From contig NZ_SWDE01000001.1 of NCBI RefSeq assembly GCF_013337185.1, positions 868,001 through 932,000 on the forward strand: a stretch of 64,000 nucleotides of DNA, given 5' to 3'. Position 1 is the first letter of the stretch, and each line of letters begins with the position of its first letter. Positions 1 to 11,298 of the stretch are shown one piece after another. Origin of the DNA: Serratia proteamaculans. Its GTDB lineage: Bacteria > Pseudomonadota > Gammaproteobacteria > Enterobacterales > Enterobacteriaceae. The notes beneath the pieces are model-generated. The model worked only from the letters and a program-made list of their open reading frames with translations. It was not told the DNA's origin and searched no databases. The translations under genes and the position numbers were made by a program.

Positions 1-95
1 CCGGTGGTGATCCAACCTGAGCGCAGTACCTTTTCTACCGCCGCGATCTCTTCATCGCCAATCGCCGGGCGTGAGAAAGGTAAAAATTGATCCAT
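1..95 (-). CDS. arnB: ArnB, UDP-L-Ara4O aminotransferase (5' end only)
   Basis: Only the first 31 codons lie in the window; the gene runs off the left edge. The visible N-terminus reads [16 protein letters not shown] and continues to a segment ending RSGWITTG, the hallmark start of ArnB, the PLP-dependent aminotransferase that makes UDP-4-amino-4-deoxy-L-arabinose for lipid A modification and polymyxin resistance. The ATG is at 95-93 on the minus strand, preceded by a GGGG-type ribosome site. arnB normally heads an arnBCADTEF operon, which would continue to the left. A PmrA-like box lies about 50 bases upstream. The identification is secure for so short a piece because this N-terminus is strongly conserved. 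Confidence 0.88.
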   Translation of the reverse strand, partial: MDQFLPFSRPAIGDEEIAAVEKVLRSGWITT

Positions 96-146
96 AGTTA
101 ACCCCAAACGTATCAAACTGCTTTAATGACACTGTAGATCTCTTTT

Positions 147-163
147 ATTTAACGAATATTAAA
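147..163 (-). promoter_or_regulatory. PmrA (BasR)-like box upstream of arnB
   Basis: Read on the minus strand this is TTTAAT-ATTCG-TTAAAT, against the known PmrA consensus YTTAAK-N5-YTTAAK: the first half-site matches 6 of 6 and the second 5 of 6. A -10-like TACAGT follows at 136-131 on the same strand, 10 bases further toward arnB. Position and spacing fit activation of the arn operon by the PmrA/PmrB system. Inference from motif and context only. Confidence 0.5.
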
Positions 164-409
164 CGCCAGAGAGAATCGTTCCTGGTGGATTAACTGCCAA
201 TGTACGGCCGCAAGCTTAACTAAACCTTAAGATGCGATTTATTATCAGCTAGCTATCTGATCTGCGGGGGCCATCATCATTAAATTAAATTGATTTGATA
301 ATCAATTAGTTATAGTTATATGTAATTATTTAATTATTTTGTTTGAACTTAATCATCGTAGCACGTCAGCGACGGTTTTCAAGATTGATGAGGTAATTTT
401 TAGAGCGGT

Positions 410-438
410 GGCAAAATAAAGCCGGTCGTTACCCGGCT
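410..438 (-). terminator. Rho-independent terminator after btuD
   Basis: On the minus strand AGCCGG (438-433) and CCGGCT (425-420) form a 6-bp stem with a 7-base loop, followed by TTTATTTT. It lies about 60 bases past the btuD stop codon. Confidence 0.7.
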
Positions 439-495
439 ATTTATATCAGGTCCGTTTATTTTCCGTTTAAGTCGCATTTTCAATGCACTAACGCA

Positions 496-1251
496 TTATG
501 CCGTTTTGGTCATAATCCAGCGTTGATCGCCGACTGCCTGCAGGTGAAAATCCACGTCATAGATCTGTGAAAGCAGCACCGGCTCCATCACTTCCCGCGT
601 GGTGCCCTGCGCGACAAGACGCCCGGCATGCAGCAACCAGACCCGATCGGCCTGCTGCAAGGTATGATTAAGGTCGTGCGCGCAAACCAACGCGCTGCGC
701 CCACTCTGACAAAACTCACGCAGCAACCGATCCAGCGCCACCTTCTGCGCTACGTCCAGACTATTGGTCGGTTCATCCAGCAGCAAAAGTTGGCTATGAG
801 GATTGACCGTCGGCCAAACCTGCAGCAATACCGCGGCCAACCGCACCCGCTGCCATTCACCGCCGGACAACTGAGTCAGCATACGCGGCAGCTTGTCCAT
901 CAATTTTAAACGCTGGCACAGATAAACAATGGTGCTCTCCAGCGCCTGTTCCGTGCTCCCTGCAGGCCGGTGCAGTTCCAGATACTGGAATACCGGCATC
1001 AGCGCCACCGGTGGCTGTTGCTGGCTTAAATAAGCACGGCGCAGAGCCAGCTCATTGCCCTGATAACCCGCCAGCGGTTGGCCTGCCAGCAGGATCTCCC
1101 CCGTGCCGGGCAGTATGCCCGCCAGGCAAGCCAGCAGTGTACTTTTGCCGGCACCGTTCGGACCAATAAGGTGAAACTGCAACCCAGCATCGACCTGTGC
1201 TGAAAACGGGGCCAGACGCCCTTCTACCCCAACCTGACTGAGTTGCAGCAT
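496..1251 (-). CDS. btuD: BtuD, vitamin B12 import ATPase
   Basis: ATP-binding subunit of the BtuCDF cobalamin importer at the inner membrane. The 251-residue protein has a Walker A motif (GPNGAGKST, residues about 32-40), the ABC signature LSGGEWQRVRLAA (about 127-139), a Walker B ending LLLLDEP (about 154-160) and a switch histidine in CAHDLNHT. The QLSGGEWQRVRLAAVLLQ stretch is typical of BtuD and not of generic ABC ATPases. Length fits the family (about 249). It is the last gene of a btuC-btuE-btuD set on the minus strand. Its ATG lies 25 bases past the btuE stop. The periplasmic partner BtuF is not in this window, as usual for enterobacteria. Confidence 0.95.
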   Translation of the reverse strand: MLQLSQVGVEGRLAPFSAQVDAGLQFHLIGPNGAGKSTLLACLAGILPGTGEILLAGQPLAGYQGNELALRRAYLSQQQPPVALMPVFQYLELHRPAGSTEQALESTIVYLCQRLKLMDKLPRMLTQLSGGEWQRVRLAAVLLQVWPTVNPHSQLLLLDEPTNSLDVAQKVALDRLLREFCQSGRSALVCAHDLNHTLQQADRVWLLHAGRLVAQGTTREVMEPVLLSQIYDVDFHLQAVGDQRWIMTKTA

Positions 1252-1276
1252 TATGAATTATCGCTCCTTCTTTATA

Positions 1277-1828
1277 TTACTCGGCCAACGCCTGTTTGAC
1301 GGCGGCCACCAACGCAGGATCTTCCGGTGTCATGTCCGGGGAGAAACGTTGGATCACCTTGCCATCACGTCCGATCAGGAATTTCTCAAAATTCCACAGA
1401 ATGTCCCCGGTTTGCTTCGGTGCCCGGCCTTTACTGCTCATGCGCTCCAGGAATCCACTGTCCTGCGGCGCCACGGCCTGCGGTTCGGCAGCAATCAATG
1501 CCTGGTACAACGGATGGCGGTTTTCGCTGTTCACTTCAAGCTTGGCAAACATCGGGAACTCAACGCCAAAGGTGCCACGGCAAAACGCCAGGATCTCTTC
1601 GTTGCTGCCAGGCTCCTGTCCGAGGAACTCGTTGGATGGGAAGCCCAATACCTCAAACCCCTGGTCACGGTAGGTTTCGTACAGGGCTTCCAGCCCGGCA
1701 TATTGCTTGGTCAGGCCACATTCCGAAGCCACATTAACCACCAGCAACACGCTGCCTTTATATTTGCCCAGCGTGGTGGATTGATTTTCGATAGTGTTCA
1801 GCGGAATGTCATAAATCGCTTGAGTCAT
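1277..1828 (-). CDS. btuE: BtuE, glutathione/thioredoxin peroxidase
   Basis: Non-selenium glutathione-peroxidase-family enzyme that reduces peroxides. The 183-residue protein carries the peroxidatic cysteine at C37 in NVASECGLTKQY, where selenoenzymes have Sec. It also has the FPSNEFLGQEPGS block with its conserved Gln, and the WNFEKFLIG block that supplies the catalytic Trp and Asn. It sits between btuC and btuD, the conserved enterobacterial arrangement, although BtuE is not required for B12 transport in Escherichia coli. The first peroxidase block reads SNE rather than the common SNQ, a minor variation. Confidence 0.93.
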   Translation of the reverse strand: MTQAIYDIPLNTIENQSTTLGKYKGSVLLVVNVASECGLTKQYAGLEALYETYRDQGFEVLGFPSNEFLGQEPGSNEEILAFCRGTFGVEFPMFAKLEVNSENRHPLYQALIAAEPQAVAPQDSGFLERMSSKGRAPKQTGDILWNFEKFLIGRDGKVIQRFSPDMTPEDPALVAAVKQALAE

Positions 1829-1869
1829 GGAGCTTATCCTCTTGTTTTACTTGCAGGTGAACAGAGAAA

Positions 1870-2877
1870 CTACCTTAAGCTTTTTACCCGGGTCAGTAAC
1901 CAGATAAATAGCGGTGCCCCCAGCGTGGCGGTTACCACGCCGATGGGTAATTCAGCCGACAGCAGCGTAATACGCGCCACCACATCGGCCGCCAGCAACA
2001 CACCGGCACCCGCCAGTGCGCAGCCCGGCAATAAATATCGCTGATTGGTCAGGCCGCTGAGACGCAGCATATGCGGTATCACCAGTCCGACAAAGCCAAT
2101 CACCCCGGCCAATGCTACACTGACGCCCACCAGCCAGCCGATGGCCAGTACCAGTAGATTACGCCACAGGTGCAGGGAAAGCCCGAGCTGACATGCCTGT
2201 ACCTCGCCCAGAGCCATAAAGTTCAGCGCCTTGCCCTGGCAACACAGCCAAAGCAGCACCGGTAACAACGCCACCACCAGCCATTTCTGCCGCCAGTCGA
2301 CACCGCCAAAACCGCCCATCATCCAATACATCAGCTGACGCAGGTCCAGGCTGGAACTAAAATATACCGCCCAGGTCATCACCGCGCTACACACTATGCC
2401 CAAGGCAACCCCCACCAGCAGTAAGCGTGCATTGGTCAGACGTTTTCGGCGGGCAAAACTCAGCAGCAGGAAGGTCATGATCAACGCGCCGGCAATGGCG
2501 CTCAGGCTCATAAAAGCTACCGGCAACAGGCCATTGCCCAGCAGCACCGTTAACACCAATGCCACCCCGGCCCCGTTGGCGACGCCCAGCAAACCCGGTT
2601 CGGCCAGCGGGTTTTCAAACAGCGACTGCATCACCGCCCCGGCGACCGCCAGGCTGGCCCCCACCAACATCACTGCCAGCGCACGCGGCAGGCGTAATTG
2701 CCAGACAAACAGCTGCGCGGCTTCGCCCGCCCACTGTGAGGGCCAAAGCCAAACGTCGCCCGCGCTGAGGCTGAAAACAAAGGCCACGGCAACACCCAGC
2801 GTTAGCAGCAACAATTGGCGTTTATCGCGATGGCGTTGTTTGTGCAGCAATAAGGTAAAGGTCTGGCTGGCTGACAT
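1870..2877 (-). CDS. btuC: BtuC, vitamin B12 import permease
   Basis: Membrane permease of the BtuCD cobalamin importer, FecCD family, 335 residues with about ten hydrophobic segments. Diagnostic blocks include [18 protein letters not shown] (about 86-103), the [15 protein letters not shown] stretch, and [13 protein letters not shown] near the C-terminus, which contacts the ATPase. It ends [17 protein letters not shown], as in the family. It is the first gene of btuC-btuE-btuD. I did not see a cobalamin riboswitch in the 175 bases upstream, so control may be constitutive, as in E. coli. Confidence 0.95.
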   Translation of the reverse strand: MSASQTFTLLLHKQRHRDKRQLLLLTLGVAVAFVFSLSAGDVWLWPSQWAGEAAQLFVWQLRLPRALAVMLVGASLAVAGAVMQSLFENPLAEPGLLGVANGAGVALVLTVLLGNGLLPVAFMSLSAIAGALIMTFLLLSFARRKRLTNARLLLVGVALGIVCSAVMTWAVYFSSSLDLRQLMYWMMGGFGGVDWRQKWLVVALLPVLLWLCCQGKALNFMALGEVQACQLGLSLHLWRNLLVLAIGWLVGVSVALAGVIGFVGLVIPHMLRLSGLTNQRYLLPGCALAGAGVLLAADVVARITLLSAELPIGVVTATLGAPLFIWLLTRVKSLR

Positions 2878-3052
2878 AGGCGTGGCGATTCCCTGCTGGC
2901 CGCGGAGGCGGCCGAATAATTGACGTCTGGGTCAAATATTAGGGGGTTAGTGCCTGAAGGGAAAGCATTGCATCAGGTGAATCGCAGGAAAACAGCAGCT
3001 AATCCTGCCAGTCACCCGTAAGTGATGGCAAAATCAGCCGCCGTTGAATCAA

Positions 3053-3493
3053 TTAGCGACGAGGGTCGTTATCGTTTTGCGGGTAAGGTTTACCGTGGCC
3101 ATTGTCATTACCACGGCCATTGTCGCGATCGCCGTTGTCATGATGGTTACCATTGTCATGGTGGTCACCGTCGTTACGATTATCGCGCTCACCGTGGAAC
3201 GGGTTACCGCCCCGGTCAGGGCCACGATGATCGTAACCACGCGGCGGCGAGGATTGCCAGCGGCCACCATCCCAATACATACCCCGATTATTGCGTTCAC
3301 CCCTACCACGCCCCTGGTGCTCATGCCACCATTGCGGCGGACGCCAGTCATAGCCATCCCAATAGTAGCCGCGATGGTCCTGATCCCCCAGATGCACCGC
3401 AACCCCCGGCACGTTGATATCGATAGAGACATCCGCCTGCGCAGCCACCGGCAGCAGCAGCGGTAAACACACCAGCAACAGGATCTTTTTCAT
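3053..3493 (-). CDS. Secreted DUF2502 (YpeC-like) protein, His/Asp/Asn/Gly-rich
   Basis: A 146-residue protein of unknown function. Residues 1-20 form a Sec signal peptide (MKKILLLVCLPLLLPVAAQA). After it comes a short region resembling E. coli YpeC (DUF2502), with an HLGDQDHRGYYWDGYDW-type core. The C-terminal 80 residues are low complexity and very hydrophilic, rich in H, D, N, R and G, with tandem HHDNGN/DRDNG-like units (about 108-135). That composition would suit metal or polyanion binding, but this is inference. The start is supported by the signal peptide and a purine-rich stretch upstream. The gene stands alone. A bulged hairpin at 3006-3030 could be its terminator, though it lacks a clear U-tract. 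Confidence 0.75.
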   Translation of the reverse strand: MKKILLLVCLPLLLPVAAQADVSIDINVPGVAVHLGDQDHRGYYWDGYDWRPPQWWHEHQGRGRGERNNRGMYWDGGRWQSSPPRGYDHRGPDRGGNPFHGERDNRNDGDHHDNGNHHDNGDRDNGRGNDNGHGKPYPQNDNDPRR

Positions 3494-3724
3494 TGTACGC
3501 TCCGACTTTATTTTCTTGCTGAGGGGGTTATATCAGTGTGCTTATTTCGCGCCTATCTCACCAATGCCTATTTTCAGATCGTTTTCATCTCCCTTACAGA
3601 TTCCATACATTCTATTTTTATTATTTGAATAAAATAGCCGCTAACAACCGTTAACGAATAGCTGACATACCAAATGTCCGACGCTATTTATAATAAAGCC
3701 AACACCCACCAGAGAGACACTATT

Positions 3725-3856
3725 ATGATTAAACGCATTGGACTGCTATTGACCGTTGCGGTACTGAGTACGGCGCTTAGCGCCTGCTGTTTCGGGCCTC
3801 ACGGTGGTGGCCACCGTGGCGGTGGCGGATCGGGCCACTACTACAATCACTATTAA
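3725..3856 (+). CDS. Tiny Gly/His-rich lipoprotein
   Basis: A 43-residue reading frame with a textbook lipoprotein signal: MIKRIGLLLTVAVLSTALSAC, lipobox LSAC with the lipidated Cys at 21. The mature part is only about 23 residues, rich in Gly and His and ending in HYYNHY. AGAGAG lies just upstream of the ATG. A longer in-frame start at 3674 would add residues before the signal and is less likely. A strong terminator follows immediately. I do not recognise a function. It is near the His-rich DUF2502 gene but on the other strand. Confidence 0.72.
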   Translation: MIKRIGLLLTVAVLSTALSACCFGPHGGGHRGGGGSGHYYNHY

Positions 3857-3860
3857 TCCC

Positions 3861-3886
3861 CAGGGGCTTCGGCCCCTGATTTATTT
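3861..3886 (+). terminator. Terminator of the tiny lipoprotein gene
   Basis: CAGGGGC-TTCG-GCCCCTG, a 7-bp stem with a stable UUCG tetraloop, followed by ATTTATTT, beginning 4 bases after the stop codon. Confidence 0.85.
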
Positions 3887-4030
3887 CCACCCCATCAGAA
3901 TACAAAATAAATATAAGAATAATCCGCAAGCAATAGATTATTTTAATTTTAAAAAATGACGTGAATATTATTGAATGGGAATATTTGTTTTTTGCAGTCT
4001 AAGAATAAACCGAAATTTCCCTCTAAAAAA

Positions 4031-4057
4031 GAAAAAGGCCGCAAAGCGGCCTTTTTT
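4031..4057 (-). terminator. Terminator after ihfA
   Basis: GGCCGC-AAA-GCGGCC with flanking A and T runs (AAAAA / TTTTTT) makes a hairpin that can work in both directions. It lies 14 bases beyond the ihfA stop and ends the pheM-pheST-ihfA transcript. Confidence 0.85.
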
Positions 4058-4070
4058 GGTTTCATGCAAC

Positions 4071-4367
4071 TTACTCTTTCGGGCTTGCGTTCTCTACCCG
4101 ACTTTTCAGCTTTTGCCCTGGACGGAAAGTGACCACGCGACGCGCCGTAATCGGAATGTCTTCGCCGGTCTTCGGGTTACGCCCCGGACGTTGGTTCTTG
4201 TCACGCAAATCAAAATTGCCAAAACCTGACAGTTTAACCTGCTCACCGTTCTCAAGAGCACGACGAACCTCTTCGAAAAACAGTTCTACCAGGTCTTTGG
4301 CATCCCGTTTGCTAAGCCCAAGCTTTTCAAACAGGTGTTCTGACATTTCAGCTTTAGTAAGCGCCAT
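4071..4367 (-). CDS. ihfA: Integration host factor subunit alpha
   Basis: DNA-bending nucleoid protein that pairs with IhfB and acts in recombination and transcription control. The 98-residue protein shows the full HU/IHF fold: start [24 protein letters not shown], the [23 protein letters not shown] beta-arm with its intercalating Pro, and the alpha-type tail ending [10 protein letters not shown]. It starts only 4 bases after the pheT stop, the conserved pheS-pheT-ihfA arrangement, and is probably co-transcribed with it. Confidence 0.97.
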   Translation of the reverse strand: MALTKAEMSEHLFEKLGLSKRDAKDLVELFFEEVRRALENGEQVKLSGFGNFDLRDKNQRPGRNPKTGEDIPITARRVVTFRPGQKLKSRVENASPKE

Positions 4368-4371
4368 AGGT

Positions 4372-6759
4372 TCAATCCCTCAAGGATGCTTGGAATCGCT
4401 GTTTTAGAGCCTCTACACATTTTGCAACGGTAACGGCTATCTCCTCTTCTTCCAGTGTACGAGCGGTATCCTGCAATACCAGACTGATAGCCAGGCTCTT
4501 ATAACCCTCTGCCACGCCCTTGCCACGGTACACATCAAACAAGTTTACGCCAACTACCTGATTTGCGCCAACTTTCTTACACTCTGCCAAAATATCTTCT
4601 GCGGGGACGTTTTCAGCCACCACAACGGCGATATCACGACGGTTTGCCGGGAAGCGAGAAATCTCCCGCGCCTGAGGCACGGCGCGGCTTGCGACCTTGT
4701 CCCACTCCAGTTCAAACACCACTGTGCGGCCGTTAAGATCCAGTTTACGTTCAAGTTCCGGATGAACCACACCGATGAAACCTACACGTTCACCCTGGAA
4801 ATAAATCGCTGCGCTTTGCCCTGGGTGCAAGGCCGGATTAGCCTCTGCCTTGAACTGAATTTCGGATAATTTACCGGTCAGTTCCAGCACAGACTCCAGA
4901 TCGCCTTTTAAATCATAGAAGTCGACCGGCTTACGCGCCAGATCCCAATGTTCTTCATGCGTATGGCCCGCAATGACCCCTGCCAGCATGACGTCCTGAC
5001 GGATACCCAGATTTGCCGCAGTATCAGGGACAAAGCGCAGGCCGCTTTCAAACAGGCGCAGACGCGTCTGCTGGCGATTCTGGTTATAAACCACCGCGGA
5101 CAGCAAACCGGTCCACAGCGACAGACGCATGGCGGACATCTCTACCGAGATTGGGCTTGGCAGGATCAGCACTTCTTCGCCCGGGTGCAGCAAGGCCTGT
5201 ACTTTAGGATCAACAAAGCTATAGGTGATCGCTTCCTGGTAACCGTGATCGACCAGCATGGTCTTCACGCGCTTGAGCGTCAGATCTGCTTCGCGGTGCT
5301 TGGTCATGATCAGGTCAGCGCGGACCGGTACGTCAGGAATGTTGTTGTAGCCGTAAACACGCGCCACTTCTTCCACCAGGTCTTCTTCGATTTCCATATC
5401 GAAACGCCAGCTCGGCGCAACCGCCAGCCAGTTATCGCCCTGCTCGGTCACCTGGCAACCCAGACGACGCAAGATGTCACTGACCTGCTCGCTTGGCACC
5501 ACGTGGCCAATCAGGCGATCCAGCTTTTCACGACGCAAAGTAATGGTAGCGCGCTTCGGCAATTCACTTTCGGTGGTCACATCAATAACCGGACCGGCCT
5601 GACCACCACAGATATCAATCAGCAGACGAGTCGCACGCTCCATCGCTTTGTACTGCAGCGCAGGATCAACACCGCGCTCGTAACGATGAGAAGCATCAGT
5701 GTGCAGACCCTGACGGCGTGCGCGGCCGGTAATGGCCAGCGGGTTGAAGAACGCACATTCCAGCAGCACGTCCTGGGTGGTTTCATTCACCCCTGAGTGT
5801 TCACCACCGAAGATGCCGCCCATCGCCAGGGCTTTCTGGTGATCGGCAATCACCAAGGTATCGGCAGTCAGTTTGGCTTCGGTACCGTCCAGCAACGTCA
5901 GAGGTTCTCCAACGTTGGCCATACGCACCACAATACCGCCTTCAATGCGGCTCAGGTCGAAGGCATGCATTGGCTGCCCCAGTTCCAACAGCACGTAGTT
6001 GGTAACATCCACTACCGCATCAATAGAACGAATGCCGCAGCGACGCAGCTTCTCGCGCATCCACAACGGGCTGGCGGCCTTGACGTCGATGCCTTTCACT
6101 ACGCGGCCAAGGTAACGCGGGCATGCCTGTGGCGCATCTACGCGGATCGGCAGCGTATCGTTAATGGTGGCAGCAACCGGGCTCATGTCCGGTTCGGTCA
6201 GGGCAACCTGGTTCAATACACCCACATCGCGCGCCACGCCAATAATGCCCAGGCAGTCGGCGCGGTTCGGCGTTACGCTGATTTCGATCGCGTTGTCATC
6301 CAGCTTCAGATATTCACGGATATCGGTGCCAATCGGCGCGTCTTCCGGCAACTCAATGATACCGTCGTGATCGTCGGTAATACCCAGCTCGGAGAACGAG
6401 CACAGCATCCCTTCCGAAGGCTCACCGCGCAGTTTGGCGGCTTTGATTTTGAAATCGCCTGGCAGCACCGCGCCCACGGTAGCAACCGCTACCTTCAGGC
6501 CTGTGCGGCAATTTGGTGCACCACAGACGATATCCAGCAAGCGGTCGCCGCCCACGTTAATCTTGGTCACGCGCAGTTTGTCGGCGTTCGGGTGCTGACC
6601 GCACTCAACGACATGGCCCACAACTACGCCATTAAAGGCACCGGCTACCGGCTCCACGCCGTCCACTTCCAGGCCGGCCATGGTAATCTGATCGGATAAT
6701 GCTTCGCTGCTGATGGCCGGGTTTACCCACTCACGCAACCAGAGTTCACTGAATTTCAT
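4372..6759 (-). CDS. pheT: Phenylalanyl-tRNA synthetase beta subunit
   Basis: Large subunit of the heterotetrameric enzyme that charges tRNA-Phe; it supplies tRNA binding and editing. Length is 795 residues, as expected. Visible parts are the N-terminal EMAP/tRNA-binding domain (about 40-150, with HPNADKLRV), the B3/B4 editing core (about 210-400), a B5 domain, a catalytic-like region with SFVDPKV, and a C-terminal ferredoxin-fold anticodon domain with [14 protein letters not shown]. It starts 14 bases after the pheS stop. Confidence 0.97.
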   Translation of the reverse strand: MKFSELWLREWVNPAISSEALSDQITMAGLEVDGVEPVAGAFNGVVVGHVVECGQHPNADKLRVTKINVGGDRLLDIVCGAPNCRTGLKVAVATVGAVLPGDFKIKAAKLRGEPSEGMLCSFSELGITDDHDGIIELPEDAPIGTDIREYLKLDDNAIEISVTPNRADCLGIIGVARDVGVLNQVALTEPDMSPVAATINDTLPIRVDAPQACPRYLGRVVKGIDVKAASPLWMREKLRRCGIRSIDAVVDVTNYVLLELGQPMHAFDLSRIEGGIVVRMANVGEPLTLLDGTEAKLTADTLVIADHQKALAMGGIFGGEHSGVNETTQDVLLECAFFNPLAITGRARRQGLHTDASHRYERGVDPALQYKAMERATRLLIDICGGQAGPVIDVTTESELPKRATITLRREKLDRLIGHVVPSEQVSDILRRLGCQVTEQGDNWLAVAPSWRFDMEIEEDLVEEVARVYGYNNIPDVPVRADLIMTKHREADLTLKRVKTMLVDHGYQEAITYSFVDPKVQALLHPGEEVLILPSPISVEMSAMRLSLWTGLLSAVVYNQNRQQTRLRLFESGLRFVPDTAANLGIRQDVMLAGVIAGHTHEEHWDLARKPVDFYDLKGDLESVLELTGKLSEIQFKAEANPALHPGQSAAIYFQGERVGFIGVVHPELERKLDLNGRTVVFELEWDKVASRAVPQAREISRFPANRRDIAVVVAENVPAEDILAECKKVGANQVVGVNLFDVYRGKGVAEGYKSLAISLVLQDTARTLEEEEIAVTVAKCVEALKQRFQASLRD

Positions 6760-6773
6760 GTAATATTCCCGCC

Positions 6774-7787
<1,014 letters not shown>

Positions 7788-7882
7788 CTAAGTAATTGTT
7801 ATCTATTATTCGAACACGCCTTTGACTCAACTCCAAAGCATTTTAAGTTATAGCCCGGCAATGACTGGAGATGGCCAAAAAC

Positions 7883-7908
7883 AAAAAAGCCTCCGCAGGG
7901 GAGGCTTA
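7883..7908 (-). terminator. pheST attenuator terminator
   Basis: On the minus strand AGCCTCC (7906-7900) pairs with GGAGGCT (7894-7888) around a 5-base loop and is followed by TTTTTTGT. A second copy of the right-arm-like sequence, GGAGGCTTCGGCG, lies at the end of pheM (about 7944-7932) and could pair with the terminator's left arm as an antiterminator. This is the classic layout of the phenylalanine attenuator. Confidence 0.9.
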
Positions 7909-7952
7909 GGCGCTACTTTTCGTTTCTTCTCTTACGCCGAAGCCTCCAGAAA

Positions 7953-7997
7953 TCAGGCGCTAAAGTAAAAAAAGAAACGAAAAATAACAGAGTTCAT
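7953..7997 (-). CDS. pheM: PheM, pheST leader peptide
   Basis: A 14-residue leader reading [14 protein letters not shown], with five Phe, against E. coli [14 protein letters not shown]. It runs from ATG at 7997 to TGA at 7953. Ribosome stalling at the Phe codons when charged tRNA-Phe is low should favour the antiterminator and raise pheST transcription. The leader spans the gap between rplT and pheS, as in E. coli. Too short for ordinary gene callers but unmistakable by sequence and position. Confidence 0.95.
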   Translation of the reverse strand: [14 protein letters not shown]

Positions 7998-8117
7998 GAT
8001 TGCGTTACCTTGTCGATGATTGTCCACCAGAGATACAGCGGCGGTCAATAAAAGCCAGTATTAGTCGCTGAAAAACAAAGATTAAAGAGGGAGCAAGCCC
8101 CCTCTTTAATAACTGAC

Positions 8118-8492
<375 letters not shown>

Positions 8493-8518
8493 TTATTCTA
8501 GATTCAAAAAAAAATGGC

Positions 8519-8740
<222 letters not shown>

Positions 8741-8766
8741 TTAAACAACGAATCAGTTAGGCGAAT

Positions 8767-8800
8767 AAAACCCACACAACGCAAGCGCTGCGTGGGTTTT
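8767..8800 (-). promoter_or_regulatory. Hairpin between infC and rpmI (L20 operator region)
   Basis: AAAACCCAC and GTGGGTTTT form a 9-bp outer stem enclosing a GC-rich inner palindrome, just after the infC stop. It resembles a terminator but lies inside a co-transcribed operon. In E. coli this stretch belongs to the structured region through which L20 controls rpmI-rplT. Assigning that role here is by analogy. Confidence 0.5.
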
Positions 8801-8814
8801 ATTACTTGGAGGCC

Positions 8815-9366
8815 TTACTGCCTCTTCTTCGGTGCGAGCACCATGATCATCTGACGGCCTTCGATCCTCGTAGGGAAGGATTCGACAATGGCCAAATCAG
8901 AATCTTCACACAGGTCTTTACGGACGCGGTTAAGCACTTCCATACCGATCTGTTGGTGCGCCATCTCACGCCCACGGAAACGCAGGGTGATTTTGGCTTT
9001 ATCGCCATCTTCCAGAAAGCGAATCAGGTTGCGTAGTTTTACCTGATAGTCGCCATCATCGGTACCAGGACGGAATTTGATTTCCTTGACCTGAATAACT
9101 TTTTGCTTCTTCTTCTGTTCTTTTGTCGACTTGCTCTTCTCGTAGAGGAATTTGCCGTAATCCATGATTCGACAAACTGGCGGTTCGGCATTTGGGCTGA
9201 TTTCTACTAAATCAACGCCCGCTTCCTCAGCTTTTTCAAGAGCTTCATTCAGACTGACAATACCAATCTGCTCGCCATCGACGCCGGTTAGGCGAACTTC
9301 TTGCGCGCGAATTTCTCTGTTAATGCGATTAGGACGCGCCGGTTGAACTCGTTTTCCGCCTTTAAT
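8815..9366 (-). CDS. infC: Translation initiation factor IF-3 (AUU start)
   Basis: Binds the 30S subunit and checks initiator tRNA pairing. The first ATG in frame (9165) would give a protein lacking the N-domain. Homology to the known start [23 protein letters not shown] continues upstream to an ATT codon at 9366-9364, preceded by GGAGGAA. This gives 183 residues, the normal size. The rare AUU start is the conserved device by which IF-3 represses its own translation. The codon is only 3 bases after the thrS stop, so the genes are tightly linked. Confidence 0.96.
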   Translation of the reverse strand: MKGGKRVQPARPNRINREIRAQEVRLTGVDGEQIGIVSLNEALEKAEEAGVDLVEISPNAEPPVCRIMDYGKFLYEKSKSTKEQKKKQKVIQVKEIKFRPGTDDGDYQVKLRNLIRFLEDGDKAKITLRFRGREMAHQQIGMEVLNRVRKDLCEDSDLAIVESFPTRIEGRQMIMVLAPKKRQ

Positions 9367-9369
9367 ACT

Positions 9370-11298
9370 TTATTCCTCCAGTTGATGAAGACTACGGCTG
9401 CGAATCTCTTTTAGCAGCTTGTCTACGACTTCATTTACGTCCAGGCTTCCCAGGTCTTTGCCACGGCGGGTGCGAACGGCAACTTTGCCTGATTCGACCT
9501 CTTTATCACCGCACACCAACATGTAAGGAACCCGTCGTAAAGTATGTTCGCGAATTTTAAAGCCAATCTTCTCATTTCTCAAGTCCGCTTTAACGCGAAT
9601 ACCTGCTTCCTGCAATTTTTTGGTCAATTGCTGGACATAATCAGACTGGCTGTCGGTGATATTCATCACCACCACCTGTACCGGAGCAATCCAGGTTGGG
9701 TAGAACCCTGCGTATTCTTCGGTAAGGATACCGATGAAACGCTCCATGGAGCCCAAAATAGCACGGTGAATCATTACCGGGACCACGCGATCGTTGTTTT
9801 CGCCAACATACGATGCGCCTAAACGACCCGGTAAGAAGAAATCGAGCTGCACGGTACCACATTGCCATGCACGATCCAAACAATCATGCAGAGTAAATTC
9901 AATTTTAGGTCCGTAGAAGGCTCCCTCACCCGGCTGATATTCAAACGGAATCCCGTTTTCAGTCAGCGCAGCGGCCAGATCCTCTTCCGCACGAGTCCAC
10001 ATATCGTCAGTACCAATGCGCTTCTCAGGACGAGTAGAAAGTTTTACCGCAATCTTGTCGAAGCCAAAGGTGCCGTAGACATCATAGACCATTCTGATGC
10101 ATTCGTTCACTTCGGCACGCACCTGCTCTTCAGTACAGAAGATATGGGCGTCATCCTGGGTGAAACCACGCACGCGCATCAGGCCATGCAGAGAACCCGA
10201 AGGTTCATTACGGTGGCAACTGCCGAACTCGCCCATACGCAGCGGCAAATCACGATAAGACTTCAGGCCCTGGTTGAAGATCTGCACGTGACCCGGGCAG
10301 TTCATCGGCTTGATGCAATACTCGCGGTTTTCCGACGAGGTGGTGAACATGGCGTCTTTATAGTTTTCCCAGTGGCCGGTTTTTTCCCACAGCACACGGT
10401 CCATCATAAATGGCCCTTTCACTTCCTGATACTGGTATTCCTTGAGCTTCATGCGCACAAAGGCTTCCAGCTCGCGGAAAATAGTCCAGCCATCGTTGTG
10501 CCAGAACACCATGCCCGGTGCTTCTTCCTGCATATGGTACAGGTCAAGCTGCTTACCGATCTTGCGGTGGTCACGCTTGGCGGCTTCTTCCAGACGCTGC
10601 AGGTAGGCATTCAGCTGTTTCTTGTCTGCCCAGGCAGTACCGTAGATGCGTTGCAGCATTTTATTTTTGCTGTCGCCACGCCAGTAAGCGCCCGAAGTTT
10701 TCTGCAATTTGAAATGATGACAGAAACGCATGTTCGGCACGTGCGGACCGCGGCACATGTCGACATATTCTTCATGGTGATACAGGCCAGGACGGTCGTC
10801 ATGGCTGATGTTCTCATCCAGAATCGCCACTTTGTAGTTTTCACCACGCGCGGCAAAGGTGTCGCGAGCTTCTTGCCAGCTAACCTTTTTCTTGATGACG
10901 TCGTAATCTTTGTCGGCCAACTCATGCATCCGCTTTTCAAGCAGATCCAGGTCTTCCTGTGTCAGGGTACGGTCAATATCAACGTCATAATAGAAACCAT
11001 TGTCGATCACTGGACCGATCGCCATTTTGGTGTCTGGCCACAGTTGTTTGATCGCATGGCCCAGCAGGTGCGCACAGGAGTGGCGCATGATTTCCAGGCC
11101 TTCGGCGTCCTTGATGGTGATGATCGCCAGTTGCGCATCTGATTCGATCAGATCGCCGGCATCAACCAATTCACCGTTTACACGACCGGCAATACAGGCT
11201 TTCGCCAGGCCAGGGCCGATATCAAGGGCAACATCCAGGGGGGAAACAGGGTTTGCGAAATGACGCTGACTGCCGTCAGGAAGAGTAATAACAGGCAT
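9370..11298 (-). CDS. thrS: Threonyl-tRNA synthetase
   Basis: Charges tRNA-Thr. With the ATG at 11298 ([12 protein letters not shown]) the protein is 642 residues, equal to E. coli ThrS; the longer in-frame start 11 codons upstream adds unrelated residues. Domains in order are TGS (1-60), the editing domain with the [10 protein letters not shown] zinc/His motif (about 70-225), the class II core with [21 protein letters not shown] and the motif 3 region, and the C-terminal anticodon domain. AAGGAATT precedes the start. It is the first gene of thrS-infC-rpmI-rplT. Confidence 0.97.
   Translation of the reverse strand: MPVITLPDGSQRHFANPVSPLDVALDIGPGLAKACIAGRVNGELVDAGDLIESDAQLAIITIKDAEGLEIMRHSCAHLLGHAIKQLWPDTKMAIGPVIDNGFYYDVDIDRTLTQEDLDLLEKRMHELADKDYDVIKKKVSWQEARDTFAARGENYKVAILDENISHDDRPGLYHHEEYVDMCRGPHVPNMRFCHHFKLQKTSGAYWRGDSKNKMLQRIYGTAWADKKQLNAYLQRLEEAAKRDHRKIGKQLDLYHMQEEAPGMVFWHNDGWTIFRELEAFVRMKLKEYQYQEVKGPFMMDRVLWEKTGHWENYKDAMFTTSSENREYCIKPMNCPGHVQIFNQGLKSYRDLPLRMGEFGSCHRNEPSGSLHGLMRVRGFTQDDAHIFCTEEQVRAEVNECIRMVYDVYGTFGFDKIAVKLSTRPEKRIGTDDMWTRAEEDLAAALTENGIPFEYQPGEGAFYGPKIEFTLHDCLDRAWQCGTVQLDFFLPGRLGASYVGENNDRVVPVMIHRAILGSMERFIGILTEEYAGFYPTWIAPVQVVVMNITDSQSDYVQQLTKKLQEAGIRVKADLRNEKIGFKIREHTLRRVPYMLVCGDKEVESGKVAVRTRRGKDLGSLDVNEVVDKLLKEIRSRSLHQLEE

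Larger units (their letters stand above)
96..495. other. Intergenic region between arnB and btuD
   Basis: About 400 bases with no convincing gene. It holds the arnB promoter region with the PmrA-like box (147-163), an AT-rich stretch around 280-350 of unknown role, and the btuD terminator near 410-438. Confidence 0.6.

Noticed and set aside
2878-3052. Cobalamin riboswitch before btuC
   Set aside because: No B12-box-like conserved core was seen, and btuC is not riboswitch-controlled in related enterobacteria.
3022-3466. Several overlapping plus- and minus-strand frames of 120-140 codons
   Set aside because: They arise from the repetitive low-complexity DNA of the DUF2502 gene; only the frame with a signal peptide is credible.
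9862-11142. 426-codon plus-strand reading frame
   Set aside because: Lies wholly opposite thrS, has no recognisable domain or ribosome site, and its length is a by-product of the GC-rich codon use on the other strand.
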